Shown piece after piece: positions 43,660 through 54,972 of a stretch of DNA of 64,000 bases. Source of the stretch: Linnemannia schmuckeri (Eukaryota > Mortierellomycota > Mortierellomycetes > Mortierellales > Mortierellaceae); NCBI GenBank assembly GCA_029449235.1, contig JANATG010000014.1:1612001-1676000 (forward strand). Direction: 5' to 3'. The notes beneath the pieces were generated by a model that was not told the origin of the DNA, searched no databases, and saw only the letters and a list, made by a program, of their open reading frames with translations. Both the position numbers and the translations under genes were made by a program. The stretch's first letter is position 1. The number at the start of each line of letters is the position of its first letter.

Positions 43660-46630
43660 ATGGCGTCGCTCACCGTTCAAGATGCACTCCAGATCACCAA
43701 AACAATCTTGAACGGCGCCCTAAACGCCTCCAGCTACAACATATAACAAAGTCTCTGTGCCTCTATCGATGGAATGTTCTCAAGAGTTGACGCTATGAGC
43801 TCACTCTGGGGTTCCACCAATACCCAAGATCGACTTGTCCGAACCCAGGTAGAGGCGATCTTTGCTGAACGTGACAGAATCCTCAACGGGAAACGCGCTA
43901 TTATCATGAACAACAGTGCGTCGTTCGACAACATACCCAAAAAACAACATCGACTCAGCATTGTCAACGATACCATCTTCCAACTCATGGCTCAAAGGCT
44001 TCAGGAGTATTGTCAGCCCATATACATCTCTCCCCTGTCCAAAGCCTGCCTCAAAGCCAGTGACAAGATTCTAGAACCACTGCTAGATAGAGTCCACTCG
44101 TTTCTTGGCAGCTCCCAAGAAGCCATGGTCATCCTTGGAGATTCTGGATCTGGAAAATCCACGTTCAGTCTACACCTGGAAAAACAGCTCTGGAACACCT
44201 TTGATACCAACAACATCATCCCGCTACACATCAACCTAGCAACCATCCATGAACCTGAACAAGATATGATCAGCAAACACTTGCGAATGCACGGGTTCAC
44301 TAAATGCAAGATCAATGAGCTGAAGGAACACTATAGATTCATCCTCATCTGCGACGGATACGATGAGCGACAACAGCAGTGCAACCTCTACAACACCAAT
44401 TTTTTAAACCGTGGCGCGCCAAAATGATTATCTTTTGTCGAATCCAGTTCCTAGGACCTCACTTTCAGCACTTCTTTGCACTGCAACCATCGGATCATTA
44501 CAAGACCGTTCCAGTTGACACCTTTCAGCAAGCAGTCATCGTGCCCTTCTCGAAGGATCAAATTAAAGACTATATCGTCCAATACGCCCCATTTCGCTCG
44601 CGACCCTGGATTGATGAGTACTACCTACGACTGTTGAATTCCATCGCAAACCTGATGGACCTCGTCGCCAACCCATTTCTCCTGACACTCGCGCTAGAAG
44701 CCTTTCCTGGAATCATTGAGGGCCACCGTGACCTGTCTTCGATACGACTGACACCTGTTCAACTCTACGACCATTTCGTGCCTCAGTGTCAGCCTGCAAC
44801 GCCTTCAAGCTAGCCCACTCTCGACTATTGACCGCCAAACCCTTAATTGGCTTTTGGACACGGACTTTCATTCCAAGGGCATCGACTACTCGACAGGCCT
44901 TGCAACCGCGATCTTTAACATGCAGGACGGAATCCCGGTCGTCAAGTATGCCCACATCGACGACAAGGATTCATGGCGAGCAGAGTTCTTTGGCCCACAA
45001 CCTGATGCCAGGCTCTTGCGGAAGTCTTCTCCATTGATCCGGACTGGCACATCCTACCGATTTCTCCACCGCTCCTTGCAGGAATACTTTTTATTACTTG
45101 CCGTTTTTGATCCTAGAAGCCGAGGAGGTCATGAATTTGCTCCACGCTCAAGATGCAGCTGTTCTACCACCCAGTTACTCGACCCCAGCAATCCGCTCTT
45201 CAAACACAACCTTGTCGCCGAACCGTCCGTCATCCATTTCTTGTGCGAGAGGGTGAAGCAAAACTCCGGTTTTCAGGAAAAGCTCCTTGCGATAATCCAC
45301 CAGTCCAAGACCAACAGCCGCACCACTATAGGAGCGAGCAATGCGATAACAATCCTTGTCAGAGCCAGGGTACATTTCAACAGCGCAGATCTTCAAGTAG
45401 CCTGAATCATTGACGGAGAGCATCACAAAAGCCAGTTTGATTCCGCGCAATTGCAAGGTGCCAACATGAGACAGAATAATATTGAGCGAAAGAGGTCACG
45501 GTGGAGGGATCTCATCACCACCCAGCCGGGCAGTATTCATCCTGAAGAGTTATCGACGCAAGACGATGAGTCCTACAACGCCTACCCTGGTGTATTCTCA
45601 CCAGATGGTGTGTTTATGGCAGTAACTCTTTGTACGGGAGGTGACATTGGACTCTACAAAACGACGACCTATAGGATCATCCTTCAACTCAAAGGACACA
45701 GTCCCTGCGTCTGGGTGATCGCATTTTCACCCGACAGCACTCGACTGGTGTCCGGAGGTCGTGACAGGACAATTTGCTTGTGGGATCACAGCAACAGTAA
45801 GATGCTACTTCGCTTGCTCGGTCACAACGGTGGCGTATTATGCGTCGAGATTTCACCTTGCGGTAGTCGTCTTTTTCATCCAGTCACGACCAGACGGTGC
45901 GAGTTTGGAGCTTGCCAACTGGGGAGCCCCTGTTTGTCATGAGAGGGCATACCTACCCTGTGACAAGTGTCAAGTATTCGCTGGGTAGAGGGTACCTGGT
46001 GTCGAGCGGCAAAGATGGATCCATCGGGTTATGGGATCCAGAGACAGGAAAGTCGTTGAGCGGATGGCCTTCATCTCGTAGAGATGTGCGGTGTATTGCC
46101 TATTCTCCAGATGGACTATCGATTGTCAGCGGCTCTGAGACCGGTGCGCTGCGACTCTGGGATGCGCAAACTGGACGAGTGCTTTCCACTGCTCAAGTAC
46201 ATATCGATAGAGTCGTTGGCGTGGTTTTTTCGGCTGACGGCCAGAAGATTGCCTCCGGCAGTATGGATGGCACAGTTCGATTGTGGCATGTGCCTTCAAA
46301 TGAGGCCAAGAGTTGGAAGGGTAATGCTGACTTTAAGGGATTCTTTGGCTTTGTCAAGAGCATATCCTGGAGACCCTCATTCCTTCTCCAGTTTGTCACT
46401 AGTTACAATGATTGTTCTGGTTGATTGTGGCGCATTTGCAACAGCGGACTGGAAGTTCAAGTTGAATTTACTTGGAGCAGCAACAAGCAAGTTTCTCTGC
46501 ATTGGACACTATTGTCAAGGGCATTGTTGATCTTGCCGGCACCAACAAGAAGTTTTTGATCGAGTGGGATGCGAAAAATGATACGCCGCCGGCAGAAGAA
46601 GAACAAGAACATATGGAGGAAATTGAATAG
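43660..46630 (+). pseudogene. NACHT-WD40 STAND NTPase (broken)
   Basis: Start ATG at 43660 (MASLTVQDALQITK). The NACHT part keeps a P-loop VILGDSGSGKST and a Walker B FILICDGYDE. A helical region follows (LVANPFLLTLALEAFPGIIE, TSYRFLHRSLQEYFLL), then a pentapeptide-like stretch (FDSAQLQGANMRQ) and at least five WD40 units, for example VWVIAFSPDSTRLVSGGRDR. The C-terminus ends at TAG 46628-46630. Lesions: TAA 43744-43746; loss of one T in the run at 44401-44406; frame lost about 44790-44850; TGA 45403-45405; frameshifts near 45870 and 46410-46500. Intact relatives are NLR-like signalling ATPases, in fungi often linked to non-self recognition. This copy cannot make a full protein. Confidence 0.85.
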
Positions 46631-47828
46631 TCTGGAGATAGTGGTTGAAGCGCAGGTTCAGACAGTTGCTTGTAAAAGAGCTCTGTATAAACCATGAAAA
46701 TGGCAAAATGATGGTGAATGTTACGTGTGAAGAAGTATGCTGGCGCTTTGATGAACTGCGTATTCAGTGGTGCCATCTTTTCCTCTATTTTATTCGTGTT
46801 GGTGCCAAGAAAACACAAAGACACAAAGCGACCGAGAGCGAAGGGCAGAAAAACTGAATGTAGAACAAAGGAGCATTGATATGTATATTATATCTAGTTG
46901 ACTCAACGAAACTATGACATTTTTTTTTATCAATGCGCGTCAACAGCTTTGACCATGCCTCTTTTACTATCATTAAGCTAACCATTCCTTTCGTTCTTTT
47001 TTCCTATCCATTCAGGTTTTCGATCTCCTTCTCACCCTTTAGCGTGTTGTCCATTCCGCCGACTGTACATCGTTCTCCTCCAGTGCCATATCATACAACT
47101 TGCTTTATTTGTCATCCATTTAGACACTCATTCTCATGTAGCCTCCTTGTATTCTTCTGAATTGGACATGCTTGATTTATTAGCTTCGAGTCGTATATGC
47201 TGCCCCATTTTTTTTTTGATCTGTTTGCTGTTGTTATTTCTCCCTTGATCAGTCCAATCCAACTCTCTTCTATCCGGTTGAATAAAAAAAAATCATATTC
47301 CACGCCCTCTTGGCTATAGAGGAAACCCATGCAGATCCATGCGCGGTATCTGGTAAGCAAGAGAGAGAGAGAGAGAGCAAATAAAAAAAAAAGTCCGCGG
47401 GACAAGTGAGATGTAAGAAAGGACAAAAGGGAAAAGAGTGGTCCAGATGGACGCGAAAACAAGGTTTATCTGTGGGCATGGACAATTGGACATGTAGAGA
47501 GAGAGTGTGTGTGTGTGTGTATTAACAATTGTTGACCCCCTCCGTCCTGCCCCAACTCTGACTGGTAGCTCTTTCTTCCCGTCATCACATCGCCAGAGAG
47601 CAACAAGCTGCAACCAAACAAGAAAGGCATCAAGGCGCGCTTTTTGCTTGTTTATCTTTCCCTCTCCTCTCCTTTCTTCTTTTCTTCTTTTCTTCTTTTC
47701 TTTACCTGTTATTTGTCCGCCACTATCCCCTCCTCCTCCCCTTCCCTCTCTATATAAGAAGTGTTTTCTCTCTCCACTCCACTCGGCTCCGCTCCCTTTC
47801 TCATTCCCGTTCTCTCCTCATCCAAAGA
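46631..47828. other. 1.2-kb spacer before the PAP2 gene
   Basis: A GA repeat at 47362-47378 and a GT repeat at about 47507-47520 are the only features. The CT-rich leader before 47829 is probably the promoter and 5' untranslated region. Confidence 0.45.
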
Positions 47829-49776
47829 ATGTTTTCAGCGCTGCGAATGAAGTCAAGGACAAGGGAACTGTTCAAGTCTTACTGCAAGGACTGGACCCTC
47901 GTCGTCATTGTCCTCGTCGCATTCTCCATCGTCGACCAGCTCGAACCCTACCATCGTCAGTTCTCCGTCCGCGACATCACCATCCAGCATCCCTTTGCCA
48001 AACAAGAGACCGTCCCAGTCTGGCTGTTGCTCGTAAGTTTATGCTAAGCCGCCTTAGGGGCTCACTTTACTTTTACTCTTGCAGGAAAAGTGTCAAAGCA
48101 GAGGCACATATAGCCATAGGACAACAAGAAGGGAACGCCTTTTTTTATTGTGCAGGACTGTCAGGAAGGACGACCTTTTTTGCGTGAATGGCTGTAGTCA
48201 GTCAGTCAGTTATGCAAATTACACTTCTGTGTCTCTGTCACTCATTCCTCATCACTAAACCGTTATGCTAATCCACTTTTATTCGCGCTGATGCTATAAA
48301 AAAATAAAAATTAGACGCTATCGTTCTTACTGCCGATGGTGACTGTGGGAGCGATCGCAGTGTTCCAGCGACGGTCCTACACCGACCTGCATAACGGCCT
48401 CTTGGGTCTCTTTCTTGCCCAATCCTTGGTCCTCATCGTCACCGACAGCGTCAAGGTACTTTTTTTCATCCTTCTACTACCAATCGAACCACCACCGCTT
48501 TTTTACTCCTCGCTTTTCTATTTTTCCAGTTGAATTGTCAATTGGCCATGCGACACTCTTCTGATAACAGGGCGTGGGAGGGAGTGAGAGGATGAGCGGC
48601 AAAGATAAACTTTGACATGGCGACAGGCTTGGGGCAACAGCAAAGCGAGGCAAACAAACAAAAAAAAGAACGTGGAAAAAAAAAGAGACAACGGGCGAGA
48701 GAGAAAAAGAGGGGGGTTGAACAAGCATGCTTGGACACTGACAGTCATTCAAGCAAGTAGCCGAGCAAGAAGGCAGGGGTGAAGTAACAAGCAGTTGGAC
48801 AGCTACGCATGGCCTCTTGAGTGCATATCTCCTTGTCAACAGAGGACGAACAGGAATACCAAACAAACGTCTAGATCTCTTCTCTCTCCCGGTCATCGTT
48901 GTCTGTTCCCTCTTCATTTCTCTATCCCGCTCGATAACAACAACAACAATAGATCTTGCACCATCCTCTTTTTGTGTTTGGTTTGCTCGCTTGATTTGTT
49001 AACTCACCCTATTTCTTTGATATGTGTACAAAAAAACGATATAGATCGCAGTGGGACGACCAAGGCCGGACTTTCTCGACAGATGCCTCTCTCTCTATGA
49101 CAACGCCTATGCTGGCACCCCTCTGGACCAACTCAGCGACCCCGTCAACCTCCTCTCCAACTCGACCATCTGCACCCGCACTGAGTTGCTCAGAGATGGA
49201 TTCAAGTCCTTCCCCTCAGGCCACTCTTCCTTCTCGTTCGGAGGACTCGGTTTCTTGTCAATGTACCTTGCCGGAAAGCTGCATCTCTTTGACGAGCGTG
49301 GACATATCTACAAGTCTCTGGTGGTCCTAGCACCCATGATCCTGGCAGCATTGATTGCCACATCCAGAGTGTCGGACTACCGACACCATTGGGAGGATGT
49401 CACTGCAGGATCTTTTATTGGATTCTTTTTTGCGGTCTTTGCTTACCGACAGTATTACCCCAGCTTGGCGTCCAACAAGTCTGACCGTCCCTTCTCGCCA
49501 CGCATCAGGGAGGATTTCTTGCCCGGTGGATCTTTCCTTGGTATTGGCTCCAGCAATGACCGTGAGAGCAACGGACAGAGATACAGGGACGACGCAGGAG
49601 AAGATGATGACACTCGTTTGGTAATGGATGGTCCTAGTAATCAGAGCCCAGGTGATGAGTCTGGAGTTGGATTTGGACAGTTCTTTAGACGCGACCGGAC
49701 GGATGAGACTTTGACAGGCAATGGAACCCCCAATAAGAACGTCATCGGCACCGAGTCGCGCCTCATCCCCATTTGA
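47829..49776 (+). CDS. PAP2-family lipid phosphate phosphatase (DPP1/LPP type)
   Basis: Exons 47829-48032, 48315-48455 and 49045-49776 total 1077 bases and give 358 residues. The three phosphatase motifs are intact: K115-x6-R122-P123 (KIAVGRPRP), P172-S-G-H175 (FPSGHSSF) and S222-R223-x5-H229-x3-D233 (SRVSDYRHHWEDV). Several membrane helices surround them (WTLVVIVLVAFSIVDQL, LSFLLPMVTVGAIAVF, LLGLFLAQSLVLIVTDSV, LVVLAPMILAALIATS, AGSFIGFFFAVFAY). The family removes phosphate from phosphatidate, diacylglycerol pyrophosphate or lysophosphatidate at the vacuole or plasma membrane. The exact substrate is not visible. The cytosolic tail after residue 255 is polar and acidic. Intron 2 is long, 589 bp, and splits motif 1 right after its lysine. 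Confidence 0.92.
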
Positions 49777-50078
49777 GAGGAGTATCCTTTTTATCTCTAT
49801 TTATTTTAGAATTAGGGGAGTTTATGGTTGTGGATGCCAGTTCCTCACTTTGATACCCTATTCTACCACCTGTAAATAAAACCTATGAAATGTACTTGTT
49901 GAAACGTGCACAGAATTAGTGCCTCATATGTGTCTATGATTGGGTTTGGTGTGAGTCGCCATTCTCAGAGTGAAGCAATCGTCGTCATAGTTGTTGCAGG
50001 TTCTTTAACGCGACAAACAAGGTTGCTTGGATGCTTGGAAAAGAACAGGGACTGAACACACAAAAAAAATGTTCGTGT

Positions 50079-50363
50079 TCATGCCAACTGACGTCTTGAA
50101 CTTCCTTTGGCCTCGAGCCTTGATCCTCTTCGGTTCTTCAGCATACGAGCCATAGCCTCATGGAGAGCGTGTGCTGGCTTATCGTCGTCATGGCCCAGTA
50201 GAGTCGAGATTTGTGAATCCCTTTTCAGAAACAACAACGAGACCCACGCTTACAATAGGGCCAAAGAGATTACCTTGACCGATGATCGTCCATTATTTTT
50301 CTTTTGAGCAATTTCCTCAAATAGGTCCCACTCGCTCGGACCAATTTCGCATCCTTCTGCCAT
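50079..50363 (-). CDS. Possible small two-exon protein (62 aa), unknown
   Basis: Exon 1, 50363-50274, starts at an ATG (MAEGCEIGPSEWDLFEEIAQ) and ends at a donor GTAATC. Exon 2, 50177-50079, reads PAHALHEAMARMLKNRRGSR and ends at TGA. The 96-bp intron uses a weak aag acceptor chosen for phase. A second solution uses a 33-bp intron and adds STLLGHDDDK. Both blocks look coding in composition. No family recognised. It is divergent from the aspartic protease, 358 bp apart. Confidence 0.38.
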
Positions 50364-50721
50364 TTTCCCTCTACTTCTCTCACCCCTCACCTTGGTCAAC
50401 CCTAACCTCTTTGTTGTCTCTACCGCCTTTGACCCTCATTTGCCCTGTTGTATCTTCCTCCCGCCATTCTCTCTCCTGCTCCATCACCACCACCACGCCA
50501 TCGCTCGCCCCTCTCTCTAACGATCCACTCTCCTCGACAATTCAACGCCCCTCCCACAGGATCCCAAACACGACCAACATCTTTCCCAAAGAAATCTCTC
50601 GAAAACGGAGTCCCTCAACCGTAAAACGCAAGTGTCCACTTCCTCCCCTCCCCTTGTTCGCAACTGTCGTCGTCTATTACAGGCAGCGACGAGTAAAGAA
50701 CATAATTGAAGGAGTAGTAGA

Positions 50722-52304
50722 ATGCGACTTTTGAATGCCATAGGTTGTTGCACCTTAATCGCCTCGGCTTCTTGCCTTGTGGTTGTTGCCGTTGCTGGGG
50801 GTGCCATCAAGTATGTTCCTTGTCGTGACAAAAATCACCTGTGTTCGTTCTCTTTTTAGTGCGAGTTCGCAAAATGAAAAAGAAAAAGAAAAAGAAAAAG
50901 AAACAAAAGAATTCCAAACGCGACGCGTCTCAAAATATGTATCGTCACTTCATTTGCTCACTTACTGATACATAAAACACTTTTCCAATGAACGAAGTAG
51001 GATCCCGATACACAAGAACATACACTATCGACAAAACACTCGTGCAAGGGCATACAAGACATTAAAAAAGTATGGACATCACCAGCGATTGTCTCCTAGA
51101 GACTTTGGACACCAACCCGTCACCGATGTCGAGAATGATGTCGAGGTAGCCGCGCCTTTGTCCCATTTCTTCATTTACTCTTATCATCTTTCTATATCCT
51201 TTCTCCTTTTCTTTCTCACAAGTACTTGACTTTCATGCATAAGACCTAACGATCCACTGCGTCTTTCTAAATGACGAAATGAAATTATAGTACTATGGGG
51301 TGGTGGGGATAGGGACGCCGCCACAGATGTTCAAGCTGGATATGGACACTGGTTCCTCCGACCTCTGGATCCCCTCCATGAAATGCGACCATGATGGGAA
51401 ATGTGCCCGTCATTCACGGTTCGACTCTTCCCTTTCTTCAACTGTCACAGAACTCAAGACACCCTGGAAGATTGCCTATGGCGACGGATCGACCGTCAGT
51501 GGGCATTTAGCGATTGACCGTCTCGAGTTTTCAGAGATTACGATCGAGAACCAGTTGATTGGCCTTGCGGATAGGGAGTCGAGTTCGTTTTTGGAGGATG
51601 TGGTTGATGGGGTTTTTGGGTTGGGGTTCCCATCATTGTCGGCGATGGTGTTGGAGGACCAAAAAGATGCTGAAGCTAAAGTCCTGGGACCGATTAGTAA
51701 CACTGTGCTGAGTAGTATCCTATCGCACGAGTTAATCCCAGCACCCGTTTTTGGAGTTTGGCTGGGGGATGGGGATGGCGAGGGGTCGGATGCGAATGGT
51801 GACGATGGCGAGTTTATATTTGGATCGATTGACACTTCGAGGTTCGAGGGTGAACTCACGTTCTTGCCGATTACTCATTCGCGGTATTGGCAGGTGCAAG
51901 TCGACGGGGCGCAGTTGGACGGGATCGAGGACCTGTCGATCAAGGGCGATACCATTATCGACACTGGTACGACCTTGCTAGTATTCCCGATAGCACAGGC
52001 CAAGAAGATCAACAAGGCCATTGGGGCCAAGTCGGACCCATGGGAGGGATGGATCCTGCCGTGTGATTCGAACCAGGGGGGGAGTCTGGATTTCCGGATG
52101 GGCGGCAATCTGTTCTCAGTTCGGCGCAAGGATCTTGTTCGTGAGAAGGTGCCTAAACAGGAGGGGTGGTGCTATAGTGCGGTGACGACGACACCGGGAA
52201 ACACGATTATCTTTGGAGATGTGTTTATCCGCAACAACTATTGTGTCTTTGACGTCGAGCATATGACCATTGGCATCGCACCCGTCAAACGGCGACACCA
52301 TTGA
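50722..52304 (+). CDS. Secreted aspartic protease (pepsin family A1)
   Basis: Exons 50722-50810, 51001-51145 and 51291-52304 total 1248 bases and give 415 residues. Residues 1-29 form a signal peptide with a hydrophobic core (LIASASCLVVVAVAGGA). Residues 30-78 form a basic propeptide (IPIHKNIHYRQNTRARAYKT). The mature enzyme starts with YYGVVGIGTPPQ and has both catalytic loops: D97 in DTGSSDLW and D302 in DTGTTLL. The flap tyrosine sits in IAYGDGS. It ends near VFDVEHMTIGIAPV, the usual pepsin C-terminus, without a GPI signal. Expected role: extracellular acid proteolysis, as in the zygomycete rennin-like proteases. The donor of intron 2 (GTAGCC) is unusual but fits the phase. Confidence 0.94.
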
Positions 52305-52770
52305 ATCATCCTCTGTATATTAGCTTTATTGTAACAACGACCTGTTCACGGCAAGTTTTCTTGCTTCAATTGCTTCTTTCCGTGTTTTGCCTGTGCGTGT
52401 GTGCATGAGTACGTCAAGATGTTTGAGTCGGCTCAAAGTGCGCTTCCGTATTTCAGTCTCTCTCCCTCCCTCTCTCTCTCTCTCTGGGCGTGTGTGTGTG
52501 TGTGTGTATATGACAGTATCTGTGGCCCGTGGACTGAAAATGAAGAGGAATCTATCCGATGATCGATGATCGGTGTGACTCGCACCCTTATGTCCCCCCA
52601 CACATCCGGCTCACCCTCTTTTGGTGTTGCGTGTTGGTGCTCGTTCCCTCACAATGCATAAATACGACTCTTTTTTTTAACATTCACATCACTTTCATTC
52701 ATTCAAACAACCATACTACTTTATTCTTCATCACACTCTTACATCCCCGACACACAACAAGCAACAAGCA
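52305..52770. other. Protease-TANGO2 spacer
   Basis: Has a CT repeat and a GT repeat near 52460-52507, then a CA-rich leader. No gene recognised. Confidence 0.5.
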
Positions 52771-54394
52771 ATGTGCATCTTACTCTGGACACTGCCCTCA
52801 AGCAACCACCCCCGGTTCAAGTTGTAAGCACCTCTCACCTCTCCTTTTCTTCACACTCAATAGCAGCAACCAACACAGCTGGAACGTCAACATGTACAAG
52901 TCCAAAAGAGACACAAGCATCCCCATCTCGCTCCCGCGTACTTACTCATTCACTCGCTCATACTCCTTGTGCTGCTACAATAATATGAAAAATAGTGCAC
53001 TGGCAAGCAACAGAGACGAATTCTTGGCACGAGAGACCTCCCGCGCAGACTTTTGGGACCTCGACCCCATCCTGTACAAAGCCATCCGTCAATCTTCCTC
53101 TTCTTCTGACGATATCCCAACCCCAGTCCCGGCACCATCGTCACAGCGTCCGAGTCCCGTAGGAGTCCTAACAGGCCAAGACCTCCAACCCTCCCAAGCT
53201 ATCAACTACACCATCCAAGAAGTCTTTTCCTTCTCCAATCAAGAACAGGAACAGGAGCAGGTTGCGCTGACGTTGAATACAAAGGATATCCCGGGAACAT
53301 GGCTCGGGATGACAACCCACGGCGATTTTGTGGCACTGACGAACTTCCGAGAGGATGGTGCTTATATGGCGACAAAGCGAGATCCCAAGTTGTCAAGGGG
53401 AAAAGTCTGTGGAGAGTTTTTGGTCAGCATGGCTGCTGCGCACCACAAGGAGGAACAGGATGAGGAGGATGAGAAAGTGGATGTTGACTCGACGCGGGGT
53501 AGCGAGACTGGATCAGTATCGGCATCACCATCAACGGACGAGATTGTGAACGGCTCTGAGAAAAAGAGCAGGAACAGGAGAGAAAGCAGGGTGAGGAAAG
53601 ATCAGGCAGAGAAGTGGATCAGGAGACGGGCAGTTGGATGGGAGGACGAGTTTGAAGGGTTGAACCTATTGGTGGTTCAGAATGCGGGTGACCAGCAATG
53701 TGTCGGAGGCAACCGTCTCGGATCCGAGCTCACCGTCTTCAACGCGTCTGATACTACGACCACAGATGCTGTAACTGGAAGGATCTTGGAAGGCAGTGTG
53801 GTGGGTGTGAGTAACTCGGTGTTTACACGGCCATGGACTAAGGTCAAGGTGGGTGTCAATGCGTTGGAGACTGTCTTGAACCAGAGTATCACCCTCTTTG
53901 GAACTGGACTCCACGCATCCTGTAACAGCAATACCAGCTCGGAAGCAGGACACGTTACTGTGGACGGCGACACAAAGGAGATTGCTTGGCTGGTGATCCA
54001 AATGTTGACACTCCTCCGTACCAACACCCAACCATTTTCGGAGGAAGACAGCACAAACCTTCTGACACTGGTTCAGGGTCTTAGCAAACGAGTTTTTATC
54101 CCGCGCATCGGACTTGGTGGACCCACTATGGAGTACGGGACACGGTCGAGTACCATCGCACTCTTTGGACGCGAGAGAGACGGAGAAGCAGGCGTAGCGG
54201 TGTTTGTGGAGAAGGTGTGGTATAGCGATAAGGATGTCGTGACGGGAGAGAGGACCGAGTATGCACCAGATAGCTCACAGGGTCTGGTCTGGTGGCAAGG
54301 ACGAGTGGGTCAGCCTCGTCAGCAGTGGAGGCATGTTGTTGGAGACGAGTTGGAGCATTTGCTAAACCACGCTCGCATCATTCGCCACCCTTAG
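52771..54394 (+). CDS. TANGO2: TANGO2/NRDE family protein
   Basis: Exons 52771-52823 and 52996-54394 total 1452 bases and give 483 residues. The first exon gives MCILLWTLPSSNHPRFK with the conserved Cys2. Splicing at a tag acceptor then brings in ALASNRDEFLARETSRADFW, which contains the NRDE motif. Further family blocks: GTWLGMTTHGDFVALTNFRE and GKVCGEFLVS. A charged low-complexity insert at about residues 235-300 is a lineage addition. Family role: NRDE proteins are linked to Golgi organisation, lipid balance and heme trafficking in animals; the exact reaction is unresolved. The gene is convergent with RAC1, 578 bp between stops. Confidence 0.92.
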
Positions 54395-54972
54395 TTCTTT
54401 TCTCGCTTTCTTTCTTTATACCTTTAAATTACACTTGTAAGCCTATTATCGCAGCAACAACTAAAAGGGTGCTTGTTGCACGACGCCTATGTTGCATTGA
54501 TGATCGAGGTGTTCGGACATATTCGATTGTTTATTATTCCAATTTCTCGCTTCTTTTCCAATTGGTGCATCGGTCGACACGTCCATCGGACAAAAAAGGG
54601 ACGAGAAAAAGGGTCAGTCGGTGAAATAGGACTTACGAGGTCATTTGGTCAAAAAAAAAAAAGCCAAGACGGTCCATGGGACCAAGAGGCCAAAGGATCA
54701 CGAAGGGTGTGTCGACCAAGTCTTGTATCGAATTGTATTTGGTTGTAGAAAGGTAAGACACGAAAAAAAAGAGAGAGAGAATGCGGGGGAAGTAAGGAAG
54801 AGGTGTGTGAGGAGCCGCGGCTTTGCCCATCATCCGTCTTCAGAGGACGAACCAGCATTCACGAACTCACATATCATTAACGGAGGAGAAAAAAAAAGAG
54901 AAGAATATGTTTTTTAGAAATGGATATATAGTATTGAAAAAAAAAGAAAAGACGACCGCAAACGCTCCACAC
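54395..54972. other. Convergent spacer TANGO2-RAC1
   Basis: Short A runs only. Presumed 3' untranslated regions of both genes. Confidence 0.5.

Noticed and set aside
50517..50831. Minus-strand hydrophobic ORF opposite the protease signal exon
   Set aside because: Antisense to the well-supported protease exon 1, with no family match.
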